This document shows, piece after piece, positions 53,201 through 59,378 of a DNA stretch of 59,378 bases. The stretch is taken from contig NZ_JNBQ01000021.1 of the NCBI RefSeq assembly GCF_001019615.1, positions 1 through 59,378 of the forward strand. The letters run 5' to 3'. Within the stretch, counting starts at the first letter, position 1. Each line of letters begins with the position of its first letter. Under the pieces are notes generated by a model. The model ran no database searches. It had not been told where the DNA came from and was given only the letters and a program-made list of their open reading frames with translations. Origin of the DNA: Cellulosimicrobium funkei. Lineage in GTDB: Bacteria; Actinomycetota; Actinomycetes; Actinomycetales; Cellulomonadaceae. The position numbers and the translations under genes were made by a program.

Positions 53201-54189
53201 CGCACGACGGTGGGGCGGTCCCCGTGTACGCCGGCACGCAGACGGTCGGCGCGGACGCGTCGACGCTCGACGTCACCGTCCCCGCGGGCGACGCCCTCGT
53301 CCTCGCGTCGCGCGCGACGGTCGCCACGCCCGCCGGGCAGGCTCCCGCGGGGGTGACGGTCGCCGTCGCCGACGCGCGCTCGTTCCGCGTGAGCGGCGAC
53401 GGGGCGCCGGTCGAGCTGCGCCACGCCGAGACGGGCGCGACCCGCACGGTCGGGGCGACGCCGTCGGGCACGCGCGTCACGTTCCGTGACGCGACGCCGT
53501 TCCCCGTCGCGGACCGCGCGCTGAGCACCCTCACATTCCCCGCGTCGGTGCTGCCCGAGGGCATGACGTCGCCGTCGCTCGCCGTGGACGGCGACGCCGC
53601 CACGGCGTGGGTCCCCGGGCCGGACGGCCGCATGGTCACCGACCTGGGCGCCCCGCGCGAGATCGGCACCGTCGTCGCCGCGTGGGAGCGCGGCGGGGCT
53701 CCGGAGTCCGTCGTCTCCGTGAGCGACGACGGCCTGACCTTCACCGACGTCGGCACGATCGGCGCCGGTGGCGTGCGCGGCACGCTCGCCGTCGACCGCA
53801 CGGCGCGGTACGTCGCGCTGAGCACGTCGTGGCAGGACGGCGACCCGGGACTCACCGCGCTGCGGGTGCTCGCGCCCGGCGCGGCGGACCCGGCGTCGCC
53901 GGCCGCGGTCGCCGTCACCGCGACGGCCGAGGTCCGGTGCCTCGGCGGCAAGCCGTACGTCGCGGTGCGGGTCGTGAACGACGACGACGCGCGCCTCGAC
54001 GTCGAGGTCGCCACGCCGTGGGGCTCGAAGAGCTTCCCGTCCGTGGCGCCCGGCAAGAACGCGTACCAGTCGTTCGCCGTCCGCGGCGACGCCGACGGCG
54101 CGGTGGAGGTCACCGCCGCGCCGGCGGACGACGCCGACGAGCGCGAGACCGTCGCGACACCGGAGCACGGCCGGCCGACCTGCGGCTGA
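50209..54189 (+). CDS. Secreted 1326-residue protein: unassigned alpha-helical catalytic-like domain plus discoidin modules
   Basis: ATG at 50209 after GGAGG. Twin-Arg-like N-terminus ([30 protein letters not shown]). Residues about 60-440 are helical with aromatic-rich repeats, like an (alpha/alpha) toroid of polysaccharide lyases or hydrolases: LKDFNFAVVLGNAVLLTHGEYD, GTWGKRLFWDSTFQSYFLAAGTLLWDEL, DTYLVENHGSFGPHYQSDI (ENHG at 294-297, HY at 302-303) and FMPMVADREFLYGRD. A beta domain follows (FVKFPWVPAHDSWLFHVSG, about 484-500). Discoidin-like modules occupy about 654-770, 804-905 and 1117-1225; the last 83 residues are the module shared with GH92. I cannot assign a CAZy family. It is probably an extracellular glycan-active enzyme of the LacI regulon. 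Confidence 0.75.
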   Translation: MTRPPAPPPGRRARRRATAAVALATAGALLLAPAVAQGAPSSTTASTTGSATAADAAPAFGAPDATAADYYGALLRHTRWVETVWDSSAGVYQLKDFNFAVVLGNAVLLTHGEYDAELAGVSEETLRAHTLATIRHYAATNRFVDPAGTWGKRLFWDSTFQSYFLAAGTLLWDELDATTQANLTTIATSQSSYTADLDFGKDPLSGSWTADWPTGKHEGDTAQEEAGVYTQALAPGLAWAPDAPDAARWAEQLADWGRNAAGQPTADRNNPAVVAGKPVSSNTMQTIHDTYLVENHGSFGPHYQSDIWRSGGRNAIHFLLRDEPLPEILTHQPNSAELWESIKLVMSDAGEPFMPMVADREFLYGRDAIPMAFLGQVLRDPDAARAEANLAAALEDYQSYAPVYRLAKFSGEPKYEPEARAEIAISYLLHVEAAESPEGPVEPTPQDEFFERLAGVRDFGAGPGLTVQQTSDAWAAASSRKGFVKFPWVPAHDSWLFHVSGSTPYLYPTTGATVDERHVTTYTGPRDGFEGTSSVFRVGSGYAGQVTLPTGAAVYASTGAGTEDASLSVRNLDMNGYSGLDGSRTYTTAEGETTATLPVTRPADPADAKAARVDDLSFAPVTARYVRLLGQQGHPQYGYSMFAFHAYGADAGSATDLAAGKVATASSQDTAGGRQAARVTDGNPSTRWAVAVGERTRPDSWIQVDLGEETTVGGVRFAWEASAGARYLVQTSTDGQTWTTATAYGKAPADVNVARLDTVDLTPEGADEPAPVTTRYVRMQGVRGDAAYGYSLYHLRAFSPTGTDVAAGKPATASSANGSNPASAVTDGSATTRWAVSVADRPRPDSWVQVDLGAPTAVSQVQLGWEVAAGQEYRVQTSLDGQTWHDAASFRYTGDQVLSSDGDWLNVEGEAGFVVRGSDAPVTVSRASDTRHVVRLTDGETGPRLVEMVPGDAAVTAAQAAARVPTSEDPAVVVSAVDGYVVAFNLTGADVTTTLTVPHDGGAVPVYAGTQTVGADASTLDVTVPAGDALVLASRATVATPAGQAPAGVTVAVADARSFRVSGDGAPVELRHAETGATRTVGATPSGTRVTFRDATPFPVADRALSTLTFPASVLPEGMTSPSLAVDGDAATAWVPGPDGRMVTDLGAPREIGTVVAAWERGGAPESVVSVSDDGLTFTDVGTIGAGGVRGTLAVDRTARYVALSTSWQDGDPGLTALRVLAPGAADPASPAAVAVTATAEVRCLGGKPYVAVRVVNDDDARLDVEVATPWGSKSFPSVAPGKNAYQSFAVRGDADGAVEVTAAPADDADERETVATPEHGRPTCG
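53938..54186 (+). other. coding region of the shared 83-residue C-terminal module (second copy)
   Basis: Encodes residues 1244-1326, from CLGGKPYVAVR through TPWGSKSFPSVAPGKNAYQS to the final TCG. It aligns without gaps to the GH92 C-terminus. Confidence 0.85.
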
Positions 54190-54214
54190 CCCGCGGCTGA
54201 CCCGCGGCTGACCC
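54182..54214. repeat. three tandem 11-bp repeats over the stop codon
   Basis: GCGGCTGACCC occurs three times in a row (54182, 54193, 54204). The first copy contains the TGA stop of the secreted protein gene (54187-54189). Confidence 0.9.
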
Positions 54215-54217
54215 ACC

Positions 54218-54275
54218 CCGAACCCGGGGTCGCTCCCCGATCCACCTCCGGATCGGGGAGCGACCCCGGGTTCGG
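54218..54275. repeat. long palindrome (family copy E)
   Basis: Perfect 26-bp arms starting CCGAACCCGGGGTCGC around a 6-nt loop, 28 bp after the stop of the secreted protein gene; probable terminator. Confidence 0.85.
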
Positions 54276-54397
54276 CACGTCCGGGTGCGTGCGCTCATAG
54301 GCTCCGCACAGCCGCGCGCTACGTTCGCCCCAACCAGCCTCCCTAGCCTCCCGATCGACCGCCGCCGCCCGGGTGGCACCGAGCCAGGGAGACGAGG

Positions 54398-55891
54398 GTG
54401 CTCCAGCAGCGCACACGGTCGTCCGCGACCGCACCGAGGGGGACCTCCCCCGACCATCCGCCCGGCCCCTCGGCGGGCACCGACCCGGGGCCGGGGGACG
54501 GCCCCGGCGACGGCACGACGTCGGACGGGGCCTCCCCGGGCACCGTCGGCACGCGCCGCGCGCGCCTCGCGCGCCGCCTCCGCGGCCCGCGCCCGCGCCG
54601 TCGTGCGCTCGTCGTCGGCGCGGTCGCGCTCGTCGTCGTCGCCGCGCTCGTCGTCTACCTCACGGTCCTGCGGCCCCGTGCGTCGGCGGCGCAGGAGGCC
54701 GGCGCCGCGCAGCCCGTCACCGCGCAGGCGACCACGGCCACGTTCGAGCAGACCGTGACGACCACGGGCACGCTCACCCCGAGCGTCCAGGAGGACGTCT
54801 CGTTCGCGGCGGCGGGCACCGTGCTGACGGTCGAGGTCGCCGCGGGCGACACGGTCGAGGCGGGCCAGACGCTCGCCACCATCGACACCCTCCAGCTCGA
54901 CGCCGCGCTCGCGCAGGCGGACGCCGACCTCGCGCAGGCGCAGGCCGACCTCGCCGACGCGCAGGAGTCGGACGACGGCAGCGACGCCGCCGGGGCCGCG
55001 GTCGAGGCGCGCGAGTCCGCCGTCGCGGTCGCGCAACAGGCCTCCGACGACGCCGCCGCGGCGATGGCCGACGCGACCCTGACCGCTCCGGCCGCCGGTC
55101 TCGTGACGTCGGTCGGCGTCGCCGTCGGCGACACCGTCGGCTCGACGGGCTCGTCCGCGTCGACCGGGTCGGGCTCGCCCGGCGGCACCGGCACGGTGCC
55201 CGGGGCGTCGACCGGCGGATCCGGCAGCAGCGCGTCGTCGGGCTCGTCCGACACCGCGGCGCTCACGATCGTGGGCACCGACGCGTGGAGCGTCGACGTG
55301 AGCGTGGGCGAGGCCGACGTCGCGGCGATCGCGACGGGCGACCAGGTCGAGATGACCTCGGACGACCTCGCCGACACCGTGTTCGGCACGGTGAGCGAGA
55401 TCGGCCGCCTGCCCTCCACGACCCAGGGCGCGGTCGCCTACCCGGTCTCGGTCACCGTCACCGGCAGCCCCGAGGGCCTGTACGACGGCGTGAGCGTCGA
55501 CGTCTCGATCGTCACCGAGCGCCGCACCGACGTGCTCTCCGTCCCCGCCGCCGCGGTCTCGACGAACGACGACGGCGCGTCCGTGGTCACGCTCGTGGCC
55601 GACGACGGGTCCACCTCCGAGCAGGTCGTCGAGACGGGCGAGACGTCGGGCCAGCTCGTCGAGATCGTCTCGGGCCTCGCCGAGGGCGACACCGTGCAGT
55701 ACACGGCGTTCACGCCCGGCGCGGGCCGGGGGCAGGTCGGCGAGCAGGGCGGCACCGGCGGGCAGGGGTTCCCCGAAGGCTTCGACCCGTCCCAGCTTCC
55801 GATGGGCGGGCAGGGCGGCGGACAGGGTCTCCCCGAGGGCTTCGACCCGTCCCAGCTGGGCGCCCGCCCCGGCCAGGGCGGGAACTCGTGA
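54398..55891 (+). CDS. MacA/HlyD-like efflux adaptor (membrane fusion protein)
   Basis: 497 residues from the GTG at 54398, after GGGAG. A 65-residue Pro/Gly-rich cytosolic tail precedes one membrane helix (about 70-92, ALVVGAVALVVVAALVVYL). The extracellular part has a split lipoyl-like domain (VSFAAAGTVLTVEVAAGDTVEAGQTLATIDTLQLDAAL ... DATLTAPAAGLVTSVGVAVGDTV) around a coiled-coil of AQADADLAQAQADLADAQ repeats, then a beta-barrel (VGEADVAAIATGDQVEMTSDD). The C-terminal tail carries two copies of PEGFDPSQL. It overlaps the ATPase gene by 4 bp. It should couple a MacB-like pump to extracellular substrate delivery; the substrate is unknown. Confidence 0.85.
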   Translation: MLQQRTRSSATAPRGTSPDHPPGPSAGTDPGPGDGPGDGTTSDGASPGTVGTRRARLARRLRGPRPRRRALVVGAVALVVVAALVVYLTVLRPRASAAQEAGAAQPVTAQATTATFEQTVTTTGTLTPSVQEDVSFAAAGTVLTVEVAAGDTVEAGQTLATIDTLQLDAALAQADADLAQAQADLADAQESDDGSDAAGAAVEARESAVAVAQQASDDAAAAMADATLTAPAAGLVTSVGVAVGDTVGSTGSSASTGSGSPGGTGTVPGASTGGSGSSASSGSSDTAALTIVGTDAWSVDVSVGEADVAAIATGDQVEMTSDDLADTVFGTVSEIGRLPSTTQGAVAYPVSVTVTGSPEGLYDGVSVDVSIVTERRTDVLSVPAAAVSTNDDGASVVTLVADDGSTSEQVVETGETSGQLVEIVSGLAEGDTVQYTAFTPGAGRGQVGEQGGTGGQGFPEGFDPSQLPMGGQGGGQGLPEGFDPSQLGARPGQGGNS

Positions 55892-56637
55892 CCGCGGCGA
55901 CGACCGCCGTCGGGCACACGGACCCCGCGACGGCGGCGGGTGCGGACCGGCCCGTCATCGACCTGCGCGACGCACGCAAGACCTACCGCACGGGCGACCT
56001 CGAGTTCGAGGCGCTGCGCGGCGTCGACCTGCGGATCGAGCGCGGTGAGTACGTGGCGATCGTCGGGCCGTCCGGCTCGGGCAAGTCGACGCTCATGAAC
56101 GTGCTCGGCTGCCTCGACACGCTCACCTCGGGCACGTACCGGCTCGCGGGCGACGACGTGGCGGACATGGACGAGACGGACCTCGCGAGCGTGCGCAACG
56201 AGCAGATCGGGTTCGTGTTCCAGCAGTTCAACCTGCTGCCGTCGCTGTCGGCGCTGCGCAACGTCGAGCTCCCGCTCGTGTACCGGGGCGTCGCCCCGGC
56301 GGAGCGCCGTGATCGAGCCGCGGAGGCGCTCGCGCGCGTCGGGCTCGCGGACCGCACCGCGAACCGCCCCGGCCAGCTCTCGGGCGGCCAGCAGCAGCGC
56401 GTCGCCGTCGCGCGGGCGCTCGTCGGCGAGCCGGCGCTCGTCCTCGCGGACGAGCCGACGGGCAACCTCGACTCGCGCTCCACGGCGGACGTGCTCGACC
56501 TCCTCGACGCGCTGCACGCGCAGGGCCGCACGATCGTCCTCATCACGCACGAGCACGAGGTCGCGCAGCGGTCCCGGCGGGTCGTGCGCGTGCTCGACGG
56601 GCTCGTGACGTCGGACGAGCGGGTGGTCGCGGCATGA
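55888..56637 (+). CDS. MacB/LolD-type ABC transporter ATP-binding protein
   Basis: 249 residues from the GTG at 55888. [58 protein letters not shown] contains Walker A and the GEY...MNVLG pattern of the MacB family. The Q-loop is [22 protein letters not shown], the signature [15 protein letters not shown], Walker [14 protein letters not shown] and the H-loop [13 protein letters not shown] and ATGA overlaps tie it to the adaptor and permease. Confidence 0.94.
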   Translation: MTAATTAVGHTDPATAAGADRPVIDLRDARKTYRTGDLEFEALRGVDLRIERGEYVAIVGPSGSGKSTLMNVLGCLDTLTSGTYRLAGDDVADMDETDLASVRNEQIGFVFQQFNLLPSLSALRNVELPLVYRGVAPAERRDRAAEALARVGLADRTANRPGQLSGGQQQRVAVARALVGEPALVLADEPTGNLDSRSTADVLDLLDALHAQGRTIVLITHEHEVAQRSRRVVRVLDGLVTSDERVVAA

Positions 56638-57851
56638 GCTGGACGGAGACCGCCGCCACGGCGTGGCACGCGATCCGCGCGCACACGATGCGCTCGCTCC
56701 TCACGGTGCTCGGCATCCTCATCGGGATCGCCGCCGTGATCCTCACGGTCGGGCTCGGGCTGGGGACGCAGAAGGACGTGTCCGAGGACATCAGCGCGCT
56801 CGGGTCGAACCTGCTCATCGTCACCCCGGGGTCGTCCACGGACTCCGCGGGGATCCGGGGCGGGTTCGGCTCCGCCTCGACGCTCACCGTCGCCGACGCC
56901 GAGGCCCTCGCCTCGCAGGCCGCGGTGCCCGACGTCGCCGCCGTCACCGCGGAGAAGGAGTCGTCGCAGTCGCTCGAGGCGGGCGACGCCAACTGGACCA
57001 CCACGGTCGCGGGCGTCACGGGCGACTGGCTCGAGGTGCGCTCGCGCGAGCTCGCGTCCGGGGAGTTCGTCGACCCTGCGTCGACCGACGAGGTCGTCCT
57101 CGGTCCCGAGACGGCGACCGAGCTGTTCGGCCGGGCGGACGTCGTCGGCCGCACGGTGAGCATCGCCGGGACGACGTTCGACGTCGTCGGCGTGCTCGAG
57201 GCGGCCGGGTCGAGCGCGTCGACCAACCTCGACGACACGGCCGTGATGTCCCTGACGGCGATGACGTCGGCGGTCACGGGCGGTACCGACACCTCGGTCA
57301 GCACCATCTACCTCAAGGCGACCGACACCGACGCGATCTCCGCCGCGTACCAGGAGGCCCAGTCCCTGCTCCTCGCGCTGCACGGCGCGAGCAGCGCGGA
57401 CGCGGCCGACTTCACGATCGACTCCCAGGACTCGCTCGTGTCCACCGCGACGTCGGTCTACCGCACCCTCACCGTCCTGCTCGCCGGGGTCGCGGGGCTG
57501 TCCCTGCTCGTCGGCGGCATCGGCGTCATGAACATCATGCTCGTGTCCGTCACCGAGCGGACGCGCGAGATCGGCCTGCGCAAGGCGCTCGGCGCCCCGC
57601 CCGGCGCGATCCGCCGCCAGTTCCTCACGGAGGCGTCGATCCTCGGCGTCACCGGCGGCCTCGTCGGCGCGCTCCTCGGCGTCGTCGCCGCGCTCACGCT
57701 CCCCGCGGCGCTGGGCTCGTCGATCGTCGTCTCGCCCCTCGCGGTCGGCGGCTCGATCGCTGTCGCGCTCGCCATCGGGCTCGTGTTCGGCGTCTACCCC
57801 GCCGTGCGCGCCGCGCGCCTCGCGCCCATCGACGCACTGCGCAGCGAGTGA
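56634..57851 (+). CDS. MacB-type ABC transporter permease (FtsX family)
   Basis: 405 residues. The first helix ([27 protein letters not shown]) is followed by a large extracellular MacB_PCD domain (about 45-270) with Ser/Asp-rich sequence, then three helices of the FtsX domain: [68 protein letters not shown] and [29 protein letters not shown]. In MacB-type transporters mechanical force moves substrates held outside the membrane. It forms a transcription unit with adaptor, ATPase and the following lipoprotein. Confidence 0.93.
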   Translation: MSWTETAATAWHAIRAHTMRSLLTVLGILIGIAAVILTVGLGLGTQKDVSEDISALGSNLLIVTPGSSTDSAGIRGGFGSASTLTVADAEALASQAAVPDVAAVTAEKESSQSLEAGDANWTTTVAGVTGDWLEVRSRELASGEFVDPASTDEVVLGPETATELFGRADVVGRTVSIAGTTFDVVGVLEAAGSSASTNLDDTAVMSLTAMTSAVTGGTDTSVSTIYLKATDTDAISAAYQEAQSLLLALHGASSADAADFTIDSQDSLVSTATSVYRTLTVLLAGVAGLSLLVGGIGVMNIMLVSVTERTREIGLRKALGAPPGAIRRQFLTEASILGVTGGLVGALLGVVAALTLPAALGSSIVVSPLAVGGSIAVALAIGLVFGVYPAVRAARLAPIDALRSE

Positions 57852-57894
57852 CCGCGTGCCCTCAGCGCCCCACCTTCCCGAACCGGAGACTCCC

Positions 57895-58929
57895 ATGACC
57901 CCGCGCACCACCGCTCCCCCGCTCCCCCGTCCCACCGCCGACGCCCTGCCCGGCCCCGTTCCCGTCGGCGATCCCCGGCGACGCTCGCGCGCCGCGCTCG
58001 TCGCGGCGGGCGCCGTCGGGCTCGCCCTCGCCCTCACGGCCTGCTCGACGTCCGACGCCGCGACCCCCGACCCCGCGACGTCCACCTCGTCCGCCGACGA
58101 CGGAGCACCTGACGGTGGCCCCGACGACGCGCTCCCGGGTGGTGGCGGTCGCACGCCCGGCGTCTCGGGCGAGGTCGCCGCCGTCGACGGCACGACGGCG
58201 CAGGTCCAGGACGGCGAGTCGCAGACCGCGGTCTCGTGGTCCGACGGCACGACCGTCACCGTGACCGTGGACGGCACGCTCGCCGACGTCGCCGTCGGGT
58301 CGTGCGTCGTGGCCCTGACCGGTTCCCCGGGCGGCGCGCCCGGGGACGAGAGCGACGACACGACCGACGACGCGGCGGCCACGACCGTGTCCGTGAGCGA
58401 GCCGGTCGACGGCGAGTGCACCGGCGGCCTGGGGGGAGGCTTCCCGGGCGGCGGGTTCCCTGGCGGCGAGCGCCCCGACGGGGCGCCGAGCGACCTCCCC
58501 ACCGACCTGCCCGACGGCGCACCGACCGACCTGCCGTCCGGCGCACCCGACGGCGAGGGGCGCCCGGGCGGCGGCTTCGGCGGCCTGACGACCGGGCTCG
58601 TCACCACGGTCGACGGCACCACGATCACGGTGACCACGACCACGCCCGAGGGCGAGAGCGGCGAGGAGACCGTGACGGTCGACGACGCGACCGCCTACAC
58701 CGTCCAGCGCACCGGGTCGGGCGACGACGTCGTCGTCGGGCAGTGCGTCAGCGCGCAGGGCGAGAGCGGGGACGACGGCACGCTCACCGCGACGAGCCTG
58801 ACCCTCACCGCGCCGGGTGACGACGGCTGCACGAGCGGCTTCCCCGGGGGCCGCGCGGGCTTCCCCGGCGGCCGCGACGGCCAGGAGCGCGGCCAGGGCG
58901 ACCAGGGCTCCGGTGGTGGCGATGCGTGA
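57895..58929 (+). CDS. Repeat-rich lipoprotein with two DUF5666-like beta domains
   Basis: 344 residues from the ATG after GGAG. The lipoprotein signal ends LALALTAC (Cys50). Two similar beta segments occur: [38 protein letters not shown] (about 97-135) and [38 protein letters not shown] (about 237-277), each followed by a V-V-G-x-C-V segment ([20 protein letters not shown]). They are separated and ended by [17 protein letters not shown]-type repeats. It resembles DUF5666 proteins of unknown function. Its last 8 bp overlap the next gene, so it is made with the MacAB-like system and probably acts with it at the surface. Confidence 0.7.
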   Translation: MTPRTTAPPLPRPTADALPGPVPVGDPRRRSRAALVAAGAVGLALALTACSTSDAATPDPATSTSSADDGAPDGGPDDALPGGGGRTPGVSGEVAAVDGTTAQVQDGESQTAVSWSDGTTVTVTVDGTLADVAVGSCVVALTGSPGGAPGDESDDTTDDAAATTVSVSEPVDGECTGGLGGGFPGGGFPGGERPDGAPSDLPTDLPDGAPTDLPSGAPDGEGRPGGGFGGLTTGLVTTVDGTTITVTTTTPEGESGEETVTVDDATAYTVQRTGSGDDVVVGQCVSAQGESGDDGTLTATSLTLTAPGDDGCTSGFPGGRAGFPGGRDGQERGQGDQGSGGGDA

Positions 58930-59378
58930 CGCGGTCGTCCGCCGGCGCCGCCGGTCACGGCGCCACCGGCTCGTCGCGGCGGGCGTGGCGGTCGCGGTGG
59001 TGGGCGCGGGCGGCACCGCCTACGCGCTGCGTCCCGCGGACGCCCAGTACCGCACCGCGACCGTCGCGACGGGCGACGTCGCGCAGCAGGTGTCCACGAG
59101 CGCGACCGTCGCGTCGGCGGCCCGTGCGGACGCGACGTTCGGCACGTCGGGCACGGTCGCGACCGTCGCCGTCGCGGCGGGCGACCGCGTCGAGGCGGGC
59201 GACGTCCTCGCGACCCTGGACGCCGACGACCTCCAGGACGCGGTCGACGACGCGCAGCAGACGCTCGCCGACGCGCAGCAGACGCTGGCGGACGACCTCG
59301 AGGCGCAGGCGTCGGGCACCTCGTCGACGGCGTCCACGTCCGGGGCCTCCGGCACCGGGGCCGTGGGCGCGAGCTCCG
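58922..59378 (+). CDS. Second efflux adaptor (HlyD/MacA-like), 3' partial
   Basis: Only the first 152 codons are in the window. ATG at 58922 overlaps the lipoprotein stop by 8 bp; in-frame GTGs at 58913 and 58916 are alternatives. A basic N-terminus ([15 protein letters not shown]) and one helix (LVAAGVAVAVVGAGGTAYAL) lead to the lipoyl-like segment (ATFGTSGTVATVAVAAGDRVEAGDVLATLDADDLQDAV) and the start of a coiled-coil with repeated DAQQTLAD. A Ser/Thr-rich segment is cut by the edge. Having a second adaptor in the same operon suggests either a hetero-oligomeric adaptor ring or another pump beginning downstream. Confidence 0.75.
   Translation, partial: MRDAVVRRRRRSRRHRLVAAGVAVAVVGAGGTAYALRPADAQYRTATVATGDVAQQVSTSATVASAARADATFGTSGTVATVAVAAGDRVEAGDVLATLDADDLQDAVDDAQQTLADAQQTLADDLEAQASGTSSTASTSGASGTGAVGASS

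Noticed and set aside
54190-54397. Small gene between the secreted protein and the adaptor
   Set aside because: The interval is filled by the 11-bp repeats, the long palindrome and a short upstream region. Frames here have no ribosome site or recognisable product.

Overview
The window is very GC-rich chromosomal DNA (roughly three quarters G+C by eye) from a high-GC Gram-positive actinomycete. GTG starts, overlapping GTGA/ATGA gene junctions, TANNNT -10 boxes directly before start codons, a HAIR-like site in front of clpB, an mrpA-mrpB fusion and a secreted family-92 mannosidase all fit that group. Cellulosimicrobium or a relative (Promicromonosporaceae/Cellulomonadaceae) is my best guess, inferred from gene content and composition only. 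No phage, transposon, insertion sequence or CRISPR array was found.

Layout. 1-6371: cell-envelope genes, a TetR regulator and an ABC-2 exporter followed by a two-component system. 6374-11662: a leftward block with a DUF2071 protein, a UdgX-type uracil-DNA glycosylase, a lipid kinase and clpB. 11867-20174: an LppM-like lipoprotein, a secreted ThuA-domain protein, a 3-hydroxyisobutyryl-CoA hydrolase-like protein, an alpha/beta hydrolase, a YczE-like membrane protein and a DNA alkylation repair pair (Ada-AlkA fusion plus methyltransferase). 20202-31905: leftward genes for a CAP-domain secreted protein, a cation diffusion facilitator, a complete Mrp Na+/H+ antiporter operon (A+B fusion, C, D, E, F, G), an unrecognised protein, dCTP deaminase and a TM2 protein. 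32059: tRNA-Gly(CCC), then an archaeal-type ATPase gene.

33740-54189 is a sugar-polymer utilisation locus. It holds an AGE-family isomerase (probably mannose to fructose), a 1806-residue secreted GH92 alpha-mannosidase, a LacI repressor, a xylose/ribose-type ABC importer with a ROK regulator, a glucose/mannose-type CUT1 importer without its own ATPase, and a 1326-residue secreted protein whose catalytic domain I cannot assign. The palindrome TGACAGCGCTGTCA, or its 12-bp core, lies upstream of the mannosidase, of the CUT1 importer and of the 1326-residue protein. This suggests one LacI regulon for extracellular breakdown and import of mannose-containing glycans. The two giant secreted proteins end in the same ungapped 83-residue module, bracketed by cysteines and finishing Thr-Cys-Gly.

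54398-59378: a MacAB-like adaptor/ATPase/permease operon, a repeat-rich lipoprotein and the start of a second adaptor, cut by the window edge.

A striking non-coding feature is a family of long, nearly perfect palindromes just 3' of genes (near 8972, 21305, 31238, 33664 and 54218). Four share the outer core CCGA(A/G)CCCGGGG while their inner arms differ but stay self-complementary. A 5x21-nt inverted/direct repeat array sits at 4219-4327.
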